In this document: piece after piece, positions 1 through 11,000 of the stretch
How positions within the stretch are numbered: the stretch's first letter is position 1
How the letters are laid out: every line of letters starts with the position of its first letter
Origin: Pelecanus crispus
Taxonomy: Eukaryota; Chordata; Aves; Pelecaniformes; Pelecanidae
NCBI RefSeq assembly: GCF_030463565.1
Contig: NC_134649.1
Coordinates: 1,808,001-1,872,000 of the forward strand
Reading direction: 5' to 3'
DNA: 64,000 nucleotides
The notes under the pieces: model-generated
What the model was told of the DNA's origin: nothing
Database searches by the model: none
The model's input: the letters and a program-made list of their open reading frames with translations, nothing else
Translations under genes and position numbers: made by a program

Positions 1-897
1 GCATCCGAGCCCTGCACCATCCCTGCGCCCATCCCAGCGCCTGTCCCTGCATCCGAGCCCTGCACCATCCCTGCGCCCATCCCAACACCATCCTTGCACC
101 CACCCTAGCACCTATCCCTGCATCCAAGACCAGCACCCAGCTTGGCACCATCCCTGCACCCATCCCTGCATCCGAGCCCTGCATCCAGTGTGGCATCATC
201 CCTGCACCCAGCATGGCATTATTCCTGCACCCATCCCTGCTTCCAAGCCTTGCACCCATCCCAGCACCATCCCTGCACCCAAGACCAGCACCCAGCTTGG
301 CACCATCCCTGCACCCAGAGTGGCATTATTCCTGCACCCATCCCAGCACCATCCTTGCATCCAGTGTGGCACCATCCCTGCACCCATCCCAGCGCCTGTC
401 CCTGCATCCGAGCCCTGCACCATCCCTGCACCCATCCCAGCGCCTGTCCCTGCATCCGAGCCCTGCACCATCCCTGCACCCATCCCAGCGCCTGTCCCTG
501 CATCCGAGCCCTGCACCATCCCTGCGCCCATCCCAACACCATCCTTGCACCCACCCTAGCACCTATCCCTGCATCCAAGACCAGCACCCAGCTTGGCACC
601 ATCCCTGCACCCATCCCTGCATCCGAGCCCTGCATCCAGTGTGGTGTCATCCCTGCACCCATCCCAGCACCATCCCTGCACCCAGAGTGGCATTATTCCT
701 GCACCCATCCCTGCATCCAAGCCTTGCACCCATCCCAGCACCATCCCTGCACCCATCCCAGCGCCCATCCCTGCACCAGAGCCCTGCACCATCCCTGCGC
801 CCATCCCAACACCATCCGTGCACCCACCCTAGCACCTATCCCTGCCTCCAAGCCCAGCACCCCGCTTGGCACCATCCCTGCACCCAGCTTGGCACCA
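1..897. repeat. GC-rich minisatellite with higher-order structure, in a NOX5 intron
   Basis: Tandem array built from short words such as CATCCCTGCACCC and CATCCCAGC. A clean 48-bp unit repeats head to tail from about 371 to 525. A larger block recurs: the word CACCCTAGCACC occurs at 101, 552 and 825 (spacings 451 and 273 bp), so the array has mixed higher-order periods. It runs off the left edge. Several frames on both strands lack stop codons, giving long low-complexity Pro/His/Ser or Gly/Met-rich translations; these are by-products of the repeat and not genes. By position it lies in the NOX5 intron following the exon at 1074-1284. Confidence 0.9.
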
Positions 898-1073
898 TTG
901 GGCGCCTGAGTCGCTCCCAGCGCTGGCCAAGCACCTCGTGGCCTGGGTGCCCCACGAGAGCCGCAAGGAGAGCGCAAATCCCACGCTTCTTGCTCCACGC
1001 GGGAGGAAAAAGGCGCTGGCAAGGGAAGCTGCAGCCCCGCGGGGCTGCCGGAGGGACGCGCCAACGCAGCTAC

Positions 1074-1284
1074 CTGATGGTCAGGTTCTCCATGACCTCC
1101 GGGAAACCCTCCAGCTCCTCCCTGAGCTCCTCGAAGGTGATGGAGCCGCTGCGGTCCTTGTCGGCAGCCTCGAAAAGCGCCAGGGTGAGGTCTCCCAGCC
1201 GCTCCTCGGGCAGGGCGATCGCGCTCTCCCGCAGGCACCAGCGCAGCACCACGCGCAGCTCGGCCGGGTCGATGGAGCCGCTGC
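1074..1284 (-). CDS. NOX5: NOX5 exon (rest of EF-hand 3, EF-hand 4)
   Basis: 211 bp, from acceptor GACGCAG to donor CAG|GTAGCT. The first two bases complete the glycine left by the previous exon, giving the EF loop DVDGSGSIDPAE. EF-hand 4 is DKDRSGSITFEE. It ends at MENLTI plus two bases of the next codon, as in human NOX5, where the regulatory domain runs into the membrane domain. The acceptor has a GC-rich, weak pyrimidine tract, but the reading frame and homology are clear. Confidence 0.92.
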
Positions 1285-3131
1285 CTGCGTCGGGCGAGCG
1301 GGCGCCGCGGCGGCTCAGAGCGGGGACCCCGATCCACCGTAGCGCCCTGACAACCCCCTGGTTTTACCTTCGTCTTGCACCTTTAACGCAGAAATCGCCT
1401 CCCTTCCTTGCACGCAGGCTCTTTGGGAGCAAACCATGCCCAGCCAGAGCAGGACCATGCCATGGCTGATAAATCAGCACACTCGTGGATTTTTTTTTTT
1501 TTTTTTTTTTAAAAAGTGACTTAACGGGCGGTTTACCTGCAGCAGCCGCGTTGTCGTTCGGCGGGCAGAGCTCAGTGCCAGCAAAGCGACGCAGACACGC
1601 TTACCTGGCAGCCAGGCACAGGAGCAAACCAGACAGGCAAGAGGCTCAGCTCCCAGTTTTTTTGGCCAGCATTTTATGCCCAAGCAGGTCAGAGCAGGAA
1701 AAGCAGCTCAAGAAGAGCTTTGCTTTTGTTATTTCCAGCTTTCCCAGCCGATGGAGGAAGAAGAGAGCATGCTGGGATTCACAAATATCAACGGGATTGG
1801 GAGTTGGTGTTTGAGGGGAGCGGAGACGGCTCCTCTCCGCGGCCGAGGGTGAAAGCGCTTTGTGGGAAATCCTGATGCGCGGCTGGTTTAATTGCTGGCT
1901 TTCAGACGGGTTTTTGATGCTTTTGTCACAGGACGAAGGCAGCGGCGTTGTGCCAGATTGACGCTTACCTTTAACGAAGAGCCAGCAGCGAAGACCAACC
2001 TACGCTACCGCCCGGCTGCGCTTACCCTCAGAGGGGACGCAACGCCAGCACTGAAGCCGAGCGGCGATGCCCGCACTTGGATGCTCAGAGGAGAGCCGTG
2101 CTGCCTTGCAAACCGCGACTTTGTTCAAAAAAAAAAAAAAAAAAAATACAAATTCATCTATTTTTCATCACCTTACCATCCACATCGTAGACTTGGAAGA
2201 GGAACCTCAGCTTGTCCGTCTCGGTCCCGTGTACGAGCAGGCTCAGGGCTTTCAGCAGCTCCTCCAAACTAATGGTGCCGCTCCCGTCCGAATCGAACAG
2301 CGCAAAGAACCTCTCGGCGAAGAACGACTGCGGGGAGAGGGCCAAACGCTCTCACACGCTGGTGGGATGCGCTCCGCCGGCCGAATCCCAATGGTACAAA
2401 GTTCTCGCCGCCAGCGATGGGAATTGCCCGGCAAAAAGCTGAAAGTCATGGGGACGGCCCGAAAACAGGAGGGAGGAACGAAGGCTGCTTTTTTGCAGGG
2501 GTGTAGTGGCACGAGGGGGTTGCCCGGGGGAGGGAGGGATCCTTGGGGACACAGGATGGGGCGGCAGGCTGCTGGGAGAGAATATTCGCTGGGAATGGCC
2601 AAGCGTGTTCAGAGACAGATTGCTGATATCCAATCGATTTTGCATTGCAGATGGTTAATCCGTGTTTTCCACTCCTGCTTGCTGCAGAGTAGCGCTAGGT
2701 TTCTCTCTCCCGCCACGTCATACAATTCTATTTTTAAGCTTAATTTTCTCTAAGTACAATAGTTTTTGTGTTCAAAAAACGGGTAGATGTGGCACTCCGG
2801 GACATGGTTTAGCCTAGTCTACCCTTGATTGGCTTAGAGTAGACTTGGTAGTGTAGGTTACTGGTTGGACTGGATGATCTTAAAGGGCTTTTCCAACCTA
2901 AACGATTCCATGATTCTGTGATTCTAACAAGAGACCATAGCTCGGTGTCAGGCTGCCAGTGCTGCCCGGAGAAAGAGACCCCACGCCCCGGCCGCCCGTG
3001 CCAGCGCTCACCTCCTTCACTTGGAGAGCAGTTTTAAACTCTTCCAAGCTGATTTCTTTGTCCTCCCCCGCGATGCTCCCAAACTGCTTCGTCACCCACC
3101 GCAGCCACTCGGCATCCTCGGCCACGCTCAT
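1074..3131 (-). CDS. NOX5: NOX5, calcium-dependent NADPH oxidase 5 (5' part: EF-hand exons only)
   Basis: Gene-level entry; coding exons 3131-3012, 2327-2177 and 1284-1074 on the minus strand. NOX5 is a membrane flavocytochrome that passes electrons from NADPH through FAD and two haems to oxygen, making superoxide. Unlike NOX1-4 it is switched on directly by calcium through an N-terminal EF-hand domain. The three exons join in phase (0, then 1) and encode about 160 residues closely matching my recollection of human NOX5, e.g. SFFAERFFALFDSD, LRESAI and VMENLTI. EF loops: a non-canonical first one (AGEDKEISLEE), DSDGSGTISLEE, DVDGSGSIDPAE (split by an intron) and DKDRSGSITFEE. The exon 2-3 junction gives the short form, without the extra segment some human isoforms carry between EF-hands 2 and 3. 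The transmembrane, FAD and NADPH parts lie beyond the left edge. Confidence 0.93.
1490..1510. repeat. poly(T) run
   Basis: 21 consecutive T followed by five A, in a NOX5 intron. Possibly the tail of an old retroposed element, but no recognisable body is attached. Confidence 0.9.
2127..2146. repeat. poly(A) run beside a NOX5 exon
   Basis: 20 consecutive A about 30 bp from the donor end of the NOX5 exon at 2177-2327. In transcript orientation it is a U run in the early intron. Confidence 0.9.
2177..2327 (-). CDS. NOX5: NOX5 exon (EF-hand 2 and start of EF-hand 3)
   Basis: 151 bp, bounded by acceptor CCCGCAG and donor G|GTAAGG. It encodes SFFAERFFALFDSD..., then FLFQVYDVD, plus one base of the following glycine codon. 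The canonical EF loop is DSDGSGTISLEE. The entry phase (0) and exit phase (1) fit the neighbouring exons. A 20-base A run (2127-2146, a T run in transcript sense) lies just inside the downstream intron. Confidence 0.92.
2771..2925 (+). mobile_element. CR1 LINE 3' end
   Basis: Starts TTCAAAAAACGGGTAGATGT, passes through GACATGGTTTAG and GGTTGGACTGGATGATC, and ends CCAACCTAAACGATTCCATGATTCTGTGATTCT, which is the CR1 terminus. It carries the extra segment CTTAGAGTAGACTTGGTAGT, shared with two other copies in this window. It lies in the NOX5 intron between 3012 and 2327, in opposite orientation to the gene. Confidence 0.95.
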
Positions 3132-3142
3132 GGTGCGGGAAC
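3012..3142 (-). CDS. NOX5: NOX5 exon with likely start codon (EF-hand 1)
   Basis: Coding part is 3131-3012: 40 codons beginning MSVAEDAEWLRWV and ending LQVKE, which aligns with the human NOX5 N-terminus (human has MSAEEDARWLRWV). The donor GTGAGC follows directly. Upstream of the ATG a good acceptor (CTTCCCGCAG) lies at 3143-3152, so the exon probably starts at 3142 and there is at least one more upstream exon that I could not locate. The frame stays open upstream (residues SRT), as in the longer human N-terminus, so an alternative upstream start is possible. Confidence 0.88.
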
Positions 3143-6100
3143 CTGCGGGAAGGCACAGCGCAGGACGGGCAGCAGCCCCCGGTAACCCCCCGGAGCCTTC
3201 CAAATCTGCTTTTTTACTGCTCCTGCCGCGCTTTCACCACCCGCAGGCTCCCTGCGACCTCCTGCTGCAGAGCAAAGGGGCGGCTGCTCTGCCCGGCTCG
3301 TCCCTCGCCGCCGGCTCCGAACTGGGTCCCGCAGCAGAGCCCTGGGATGAGCCGGGACTCGGGCAGCCACGACGGCTGCGGCGACGATGCACGTCTGAGG
3401 AGCACGTTGGGTGCTGCATCGCACGCAACCCCCAATTTCCACATACCGAAGAAATGAGCTGCTGAGTCCTGTTGGCGCCTGCCACGCTATGGTCACCACC
3501 ACGAAGGTGCTGGAGGTGACGTTAGTGCTAATAAAAGATAACCCGTCCTTTTTTGACCTCTCCTCCCAAGGCAAGTCAAAAGATGCAGCTGTTCGAGCCA
3601 CCCCGTGCCTGCACGCCCCGTGTGAGACTCTCAGTTGCTTTTATGGACCTGAATTCCCAAGCATGAGCACACAAGGCGGCAAGAGCTAATGCATTTGCAA
3701 GAGAGAGGAGCCGGGCTGCTGCTGCGAAGCATCTGGCACCTCCCTGGTCTTGCTTTGCCCTTGCAAGAGCAGACATTCCCGCAGGGGCCGTGCAGCTGAT
3801 GGACAAAATGGAGAAATAACGCACACGCACCCCCACCAAAAAATCTGCGGCTGCCTATGCTGCATGAGGACCAGTGCTCACGTGGCCAGCACGACCTGCC
3901 GGCCGCCGCGGGAGCAGAGCATCCTTGCGGGGGCCAGCCCGTGGCTCGGCTTCACGTCCTGCAGACGGAGCTCACGGCTCGGCCCCAAGGGGCTGCAGAG
4001 GAAGGAAGGTTTCCCGCTTCGCTCCCTGGCAGTGCTGCGCAGTCTCCTTCTCTTCCATCTCCTGCTCTGAAGGCTCTGCAGCTCATCCGTCAGGTTAACC
4101 GGGTACATCAGGTGCAAGCCCCCGGGCTGCCCGGGTCCCTTGAATCCCCCGAGCGTGAGCAGCGTCGCGCAGCCCGAGGTTTTCACAACGTGCGCTCAGC
4201 GAGGCCGAGCTGCTTGTTACGCCCACACCTTAATCCTGGGATTTCCCTGACTTTCGAGAGCTGGGTTTCACAGACTGAACCATCCCCAGGCCCCTCCAGC
4301 TCCCGGCGGCAGGGAGGTTCTGCTCTCCCTCGTGCTGGGACGGAGGGAGCGTGGCAGCAGCAAGGTGCTCTGGGCTTTCCCTTTGCAAGCAAAACCAGAG
4401 CAGGGAGGTGGGAAACTTTGCTCCCCAGAGGCACTCGGCCCCCTCCGCCCTTCCCTCTCCTCTCCCAGCCGCTCCTTGGCCCCGGCCCCTTCGGTCCCTG
4501 CCTCCCCATCTCCTCCTCCAGACCTCCGCATCCTCGAATCCCCCATCCTTCTGTCAGATCCGTCGGCAGCTTGCCAACAAGAGTCCAAAATTACCGCAGG
4601 CTCTCATTATCTTGGGAAAGCAAAAGCAACACAGAGCCGCTGCACGCAACGAGCCTTTTTACAACGCTGACCCAGGCTGTGCCGCATTACCCCTGCCCCC
4701 TTCCCTTCCCCTTCTCGAACGGCTCCTGTGGGACATGAACGGGGGGTCTCGGCACACGGGCACGGTGTTCCCGGGGAGAACGGGCAGCGACAGCGCAAGT
4801 TTGGGCAACAGAGGTGGAAACAAGGCACAGGCTTCTGCTCGCATACAGGGGCGTCACTCCCGAGCCCTCTCCTGCTCCACGCCGGTTTTAATTTATCGTC
4901 TCTCCTATCTTACCGTCGCAGCCGGTTTTGTCATCGGGTCTGCAGCCGCAGCCTGGTCCTTCCGTTGCCACACGATACTGAAAACGTAGCTGATCACAGC
5001 TGTTGCGCGTTCTTCTTTTAATTTCCTTTATTCTGTATTTCTCGCGCCATTAAGCGGTCTAACCTTGGGAAGCACGCGCCCTGCCACATCTAATAAAGAG
5101 CTCGTATTCACCCGGCGCTTCAATCCTTATTTACTGGCCATCAGGAACACATGGGGAAGTGTCTTTTTCATACTGCAACCTTTATTCCTTTTCGAACAAA
5201 TCCTACTTGTACGGCACTAAACTGTGACTAACCTGGGGAGGAGGTTGCCATGGGAATGTCAGAACCAGAAAGCAGGTAGTAAACCATTTCTGCTTTCCTA
5301 CTCCGGCTGATGCCACGGGCGCTCCAGGCAGCAAACAAGCAGGGGAAGCAGGGAGACGTTTTGTACGCTAAGCGGCAGAGTTTCGCTTCATCGCCGGAGC
5401 CGAGGGAGCCGATCCCAGCTGGGAAAACTCCCTCGCTCTACCTACTTACTTGTTTATTGGAAAGCTCACTGAGCTTTGTACAAAAATCCCCCTCCGGCTC
5501 CCCAGGAACTGCGGATGCGGCTCAGGTCTCCGACGGAGACGGCGCCCAGCGACCAAGAGCCGGTGCCAGGAGCATCCGCAGCCTCCCCTCTCCTACCTCG
5601 CCGCCCGAGCATCCCAGCGACGCACGCCCCGCGTGTCGGACCGCAAAGAACAGGGAGAAAACGCGGAGAAGCCCGCAGGGTCTGACAAAATGTATAGGAA
5701 AGCCCTACGCGCTGCCCTGCAGCCGGCACCTTTCCCTCCAGAGTCGGAATGACGATGGAAACTACCAGGAAATGCAAAATACCTCCCCAAAAAGCATCTC
5801 CATGGGTCACGACAGGCGTTCCTCACGTAAGGGCTTATTTCCCTAACCACGATAAAGCTTTCGTTTGCAACGATGCCGAAGCAGTATCACAGCAAGCAGA
5901 TTTTAAGAGAGCACACAAAAGTAGATACAACTCTTTTACCCCAGCGAAGAGCTGAGAAATAGCTGCTGCAGACACTGCGTGCCACTGAGCTTCACTGCAA
6001 AGTAACACAGTTTCAGGGGGGTTATTCTCCCTGTTCCCCAACGCGGCAGTATTTCCCTTCAACTGGGTGTATTTTACACGGAATTGCAGCTTTCCCCACT

Positions 6101-7334
6101 GGGATCCAGCAGAAACCAAGCACAAATTCTAAAACCGCCAATTCACAATCCGGATAAATTCGCTTTAAAACTGTGGCAATCCAAGGTCATGAAACCATTT
6201 ACTAGGGAAAGGGGAGAGTAAAATATAAATCTTTTTCAAGTACGTGCTGGATCCTACAGACACAAGCCCCGCTTTATACTCAGAGTATTTCCACTATACA
6301 AACATACTGTAGATAGCTAAAATAAGAGAGACCTTAAATTTGCTAATATGACTTAATAAACTGTGGTCAGGCTGCTACAAAAAGAACATAATATAGTATA
6401 TTCAGACAGTTTGACATCGCACGGAGTGGGATACCGGATTATTTCCCCTCGGAGCTGGCAGATGTACCAGCGCAAGTCTGTTTTATTTCAGTTCTAGTCT
6501 GAAATTCCTCATATAAGTTTATGAAAATAGGCCTGACGAGTCAATCTCTCAAGAAAAGCGCTTCTGTTTTCTCTGCCTGCAGAGAGTCCCCTCTCAGGCT
6601 TTCGAAGATGACCACAAACCCAGAATTTTTGCACGGCGCTGGAATGCATGAAGGTAACCCAAGCCGCGCAAGCTAGACTGAAGACAAGGACCCAGTTCTA
6701 CGGAAACCTAGAGCGGAGCCCGATGCAGGCTGTTTCCATTTTAATCGCTAATTAAAACTACTTTCTTGAGTCAAATTATACATCTGTAAAACTTTACAGG
6801 ATGGTGCCTCAACTGCCTGTCGCTCCAAGACCAAAATCAAATGTACGAAGGCGCTCGATGTGCTTAGAGTCACCGAAACGCCCAAGGATGAGAAGGCGAT
6901 AATACCCCAGCAGCAAAGAGCGAGGCTCGTGCCTGCGTAAACGAAGAGGCTGTAATTAGCGCAGGAGAGGTACGTCCCTGTAATAGCGCTGAGCGATAAT
7001 TGAAACCCGCACCTGCCCTCCTGAGTCACTTCTTCAAAGCCAATATCCCTACTAATGGAGCTTGGAAAATTGAGGCGTCCGTAGATGTAGGACGATAAAC
7101 CTCGTGTTTGGTGGGAGGTGGTGAAGAGCATCGCACCGCGGGGAGGAGGGAAGAGAGAGGTAAAGTCATCGCTGCTCTAGGAAGAGAGTCACCTTGCCTG
7201 GGTCTTCGTGTGGCCTGAAGACAGTCAAGCCATGAGCCAGGATTTTAACTTATTTTTCGTTGCTTTTTGCATTTATTAGCAACGTAAGTTTTGATACACT
7301 TTGATTTTTATACCTCTCTTCCTCCAAACCCGAT
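3143..7334. other. Region upstream of NOX5, no gene recognised
   Basis: Region 3143-5000 is GC-rich and 5000-7300 is closer to average. Many open frames in the GC-rich part overlap on both strands with no consistent splice sites or familiar motifs, so I treat them as chance. It probably holds NOX5 upstream exon(s) or promoter, but nothing in the sequence lets me place them. Confidence 0.5.
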
Positions 7335-7846
7335 GTGGGCGATATCATCTTGAATGCTGTGCCCAGTTTTGGGCCCCTCAGCACAAGAAGGACATTGGGG
7401 TGCTGGAGCGTGTCCAGGGAAGGGCAGCGGAGCTGGGGCAGGGTCTGGAGCACAGGGCTGGTGGGGAGCGGCTGAGGGAGCTGGGGGTGTTCAGCCTGGA
7501 GAAGAGGAGGCTGAGGGGAGACCTGATCGCTCTGCAGCTCCTGGCAGGAGGGGGCAGGGAGGGGGGTCGGGCTCTTCTCCCAAGGAACAGTGATAGGATG
7601 AGAGGAAATGGGCTTAAGCTGCGCCAGGGGAGGTTTAGGTTGGAAATTAGGAAAAATTTCTTCACGGAAAGGGTGGTCAAGCATTGGAACAGGCTGCCTA
7701 GAGAGGTGGGGGAGTCCCCATCCCTGGAGGGGTTCAAAAAATGGGCAGAGGTGGCACTTTGGGACATGGTTTAGTGGGCATGGGGGTGCTGGGTTGATGG
7801 TTGGACTGATGATCTTAGAGGTCCTTTCCAACCTTAATGATTCCTA
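7335..7846 (+). mobile_element. CR1 LINE, 5'-truncated, with readable ORF2 C-terminus
   Basis: About 510 bp of CR1, from CTTGAATGCTGTGCCCAGTT to CCAACCTTAATGATTCC. An open frame crossing it (to 7774) encodes the familiar end of the CR1 ORF2 protein ([14 protein letters not shown], then [13 protein letters not shown]), so decay is slight. It has the common GTGGGCATGGGGGTGCTGGG segment rather than the variant seen in the copies at 2771, 7903 and 22454. It is a 3' fragment with no endonuclease or polymerase core, so it cannot move by itself. Confidence 0.96.
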
Positions 7847-7902
7847 GTTTTTATTTTCATTAAAAAATAATCCAGCCACCAAGCCAGGAGACATGAAATT
7901 GC

Positions 7903-8010
7903 TACTCTCCCCTTAATTGGTTTAGTGGTGGACTTGGCAGTGTAGGTTAATGGTTGGACCGGATGACCTTAAAGGTCTTTTCCAACCTAAACGATTTGAT
8001 GGTTCTAAGT
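7903..8010 (+). mobile_element. CR1 LINE 3' fragment
   Basis: CCCTTAATTGGTTTAGTGGTGGACTTGGCAGT, then GGTTGGACCGGATGACC and TTTTCCAACCTAAACGATTTGATGGTTCT. Same subfamily layout as 2771-2925, and only about 60 bp from the CR1 at 7335-7846, in the same orientation. Confidence 0.9.
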
Positions 8011-11000
8011 TTTCGTGACCTGATGGGTTAAGCACAGTAGTGGGCAGCGAGAGCAGAGCTGGCGTTTCTTGCAGTGTCATCCTAACATCAGTGACATTTG
8101 ATATTTTTCTGAAAGCTTCAACACCCAGAGTCATGACTGAAACTCATGACTTCGACCTCTTTTGATCGAGAGCAACTGGCTTCCCTGTCTTCACAACATG
8201 AATTTTTAAAGGCCCCCAAACCAGCAGCTAGCTAAAAAGGGGCCGACTTTTATTATTTATCAGGAATCTCAGTTTCTAAGCTAGCCCTGCTTTTACAGCA
8301 TCTGGCTTGTGATTTCAGGGCGTTTGATGTCGGTAATTCTGAGATAATTCCCATTGCATGTTGATGGCATCTTGCTGTAAACGTTCCCAAACTGGCAGAG
8401 AGGGAGGGAACCCACGCGGAGGAGCTGCGGTGTTCTACGCTAGTGAAAAACATCAACTTTGGAAAATACCCTGAAACACTTCAAGTTTAATACGGCGGGC
8501 ACGTGCTTGATTATAGTATTAACCAAACCTCAGTTTGGCGGCAACTTTTGAAAGGAGAATGGAGATAATATAGGTCAGTGTATTCGCTCAGTGCTGAGTT
8601 TCAGGTAAAGACAGTCAAAAAAGAAATATGTACAGACAGAGGAGAAAGAAAATGTTTGCAAATTTCTGAATTAGATTTGAGAAATTAATATCCTTTAAGC
8701 GGAGAGTAATTTTTAGATTTTTTTCTTTTTTTAAATACTATCAAAAACTTCTGAGGAAATAAAATCTAAATAATTGTTCACTGGGACAATTAAGTGTGTC
8801 TCTCACATTAAAAACATGCACAAAAGCATCATCATTTAAGTGCTGTGCTCCATTTCTTTCCTTAGAACTAAGTTAAACATACTTTATCGCTTTATAATTC
8901 CACGAACTGTAATCTACAATACTTTAAACGCTCAAACTAAGCACAATTAACATGCAATTATAACTGGCCAATATATATCAATCTAAAGAATCCTCCTCAA
9001 AATATCTTTTTTTTAAAAAAAAAAAAAAAGTCAATTTTGTATTTACCAGCTATCAGAATATTTGCATTAAGGCAAAAAATGATGGATATATTAACAAATT
9101 ACACAACTTACATCTACAAATACTTCAGTCTGCTCCGATTTTACAGAAATGTTTCTACAAAGTAGAAAGCTTAAATATGTTTATATTAAAAGTGGCAGAA
9201 AAAAAATCTTTCTTTGAAGAATAGTCTACTATAACATTCTTAATACTTAAACTCACCTTAAATCAGATGTTTGATACAACTTTCATTCTTGTTTATTCAA
9301 AGATCCGGCGCTCTTCAGTTCGCTGTGGACTCCGGTGCGATTTTACCTTAAATGACTGTACCGCAGAGATGCGTACCCTTTTAAAGGTTTCAGCGAAGTC
9401 AGCCCTGGTAAAGCTTTTCATGTCAAATAAAAAAAGGATTTCAACTCAACCATGAAGGAGCATCTGGTTGTGACACTTCCATAATTACCCAGTTATTTCA
9501 GAACTGCTTTGAAAGCGGCTTAGGGGTCCCTGCCTAAGTACTCTGTAAAACAGAAGGGAGCGCGTGGCTCTCAAATGCGCGGAATCAAGTTATTCACAGA
9601 AGTTGTTACAGGGCATCGGCTGAGCCGCGAGCTCTGCGTCCGAGCGGTGATGGAGAAACCTCTACGCACGAGCTCTCCGACGAGACCCCCCGAATGCAGC
9701 CGGGCATCCAGCAGACCACAGCTCGTTCACGTTCATGACAGTACTGTATTTTCTAAGAAGGAGGTGTAAGTCCATTTATATCTCATAATTTTTAACCCCA
9801 CAGCCAGACACCCTTCGAGGGGCTCTGGCTAAGAGCATCCCACTGACCACACTGCAAGCAATCCGCGGAGTTGAGAGCCGGACCACTGGAGGCACCCAGC
9901 TCCCAAACCTCCATCCAGCATCTAAAGCACCGGACGGTTCTGGTGAATTGGGGTATTTTGAAGCATCAAGCTACTGAAAAACACACAAAGTGTTTTAAAA
10001 CCAGAAAAAAAAATGATCTACAGGCTGGGGAGGGAGGGCACTCGGCACCCCCAGCTCAAGACATCGCGAGGCAGTTTGGTGAGGATCCTGCTGCATCCGC
10101 AGGGATACCGCGGGGCCACGCGTCGGATGTGACAACGCCACTCGCAGACTTAGCAAACTGGGCATTAATCTCATGTTTTGTCCATATTCCAAACTCCCTT
10201 AAACGACGTAAGACACCAAGCGCTCACCTCGTGCGTACGTCAATGACATTTGCTCACATCACGCAGGTCGCTTCCATTTTGCATCCAAACTCTGCAAACT
10301 CAGGAGTGAATCTTTCCTCAGGTCTTGCAGAAAGTCTTACAAACAATTTATTACTGTCTGAGTAATATGAGTCCCGGTGCGTTATGTCCACAAACTTGTG
10401 CCGTAAGAAAGTTGTACTCCAACACACTAAGGGTGGTGTGATTTTTTTTTTTTTTTTCCAAATACCTCTCTTTACCAAAACACACATATATTAGCCTGCA
10501 TTGATACAAGCATGTGAAAATAAGGCATCTGTTCTGAAAGCATTAGACTCTCCAAAATCCTGCACTCAAAATTGTCTGAAGAGTCTTAATCTTTCTCAAT
10601 ACTGCCTGCTTACCCTTGGTAAGTAAAATACTCGTAATTCAGGCGAAGCAGAAGGATCCGCTTACTGGGACCTTGCTGTTACTCTGACAGCGACACCTAT
10701 TCAGGCAGCTACCTAGAGTCGGGGAGAATATTTGCAAAGACAAAGAATTTAAAAAACTTAGTCAGAACTGATAACTTGCACAAAAACCTGTGCTTCAGAG
10801 TGCAGTATTCACCATTTGTTATTTTCCTGCCTCAAAGTTCCAGCGACCCACTGAAGGAACATGAATTATTAACTTCAAATAAGCAGCATCAATAATAATA
10901 AACGAAAAATCAAAGCTCTCAACAATTTATAAATAAACTGCATACTGAAAATTCACTTGTTCCTAAGTAAAACCTTATGCAACTGCTCTGCACAATCACA

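Noticed and set aside
866-1342. Plus-strand open frames opposite the NOX5 exon
   Set aside because: They are the antisense of a confirmed NOX5 exon with GC-rich sequence; no independent motif.
142-1469. Long open frames on both strands through the left-edge repeat, rich in Pro/His/Ser or Gly/Met
   Set aside because: They follow the tandem repeat, overlap in several frames at once and have no start, splice or domain logic; a stop-poor repeat explains them.
3590-3605. Possible tRNA B-box (GTTCGAGCC)
   Set aside because: No A-box at the right distance and no cloverleaf could be drawn; no tRNA gene found in the window.
3857-4989. Overlapping plus-strand open frames of 200-290 codons in GC-rich DNA
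   Set aside because: Composition-driven, present in two or three frames at once, low-complexity Ser/Pro-rich and without splice signals or known domains.
5244-5259. RFX X-box-like word GTTGCCATGGGAAT
   Set aside because: The second half-site lacks the required RGYAAC sequence, so the match is incomplete.
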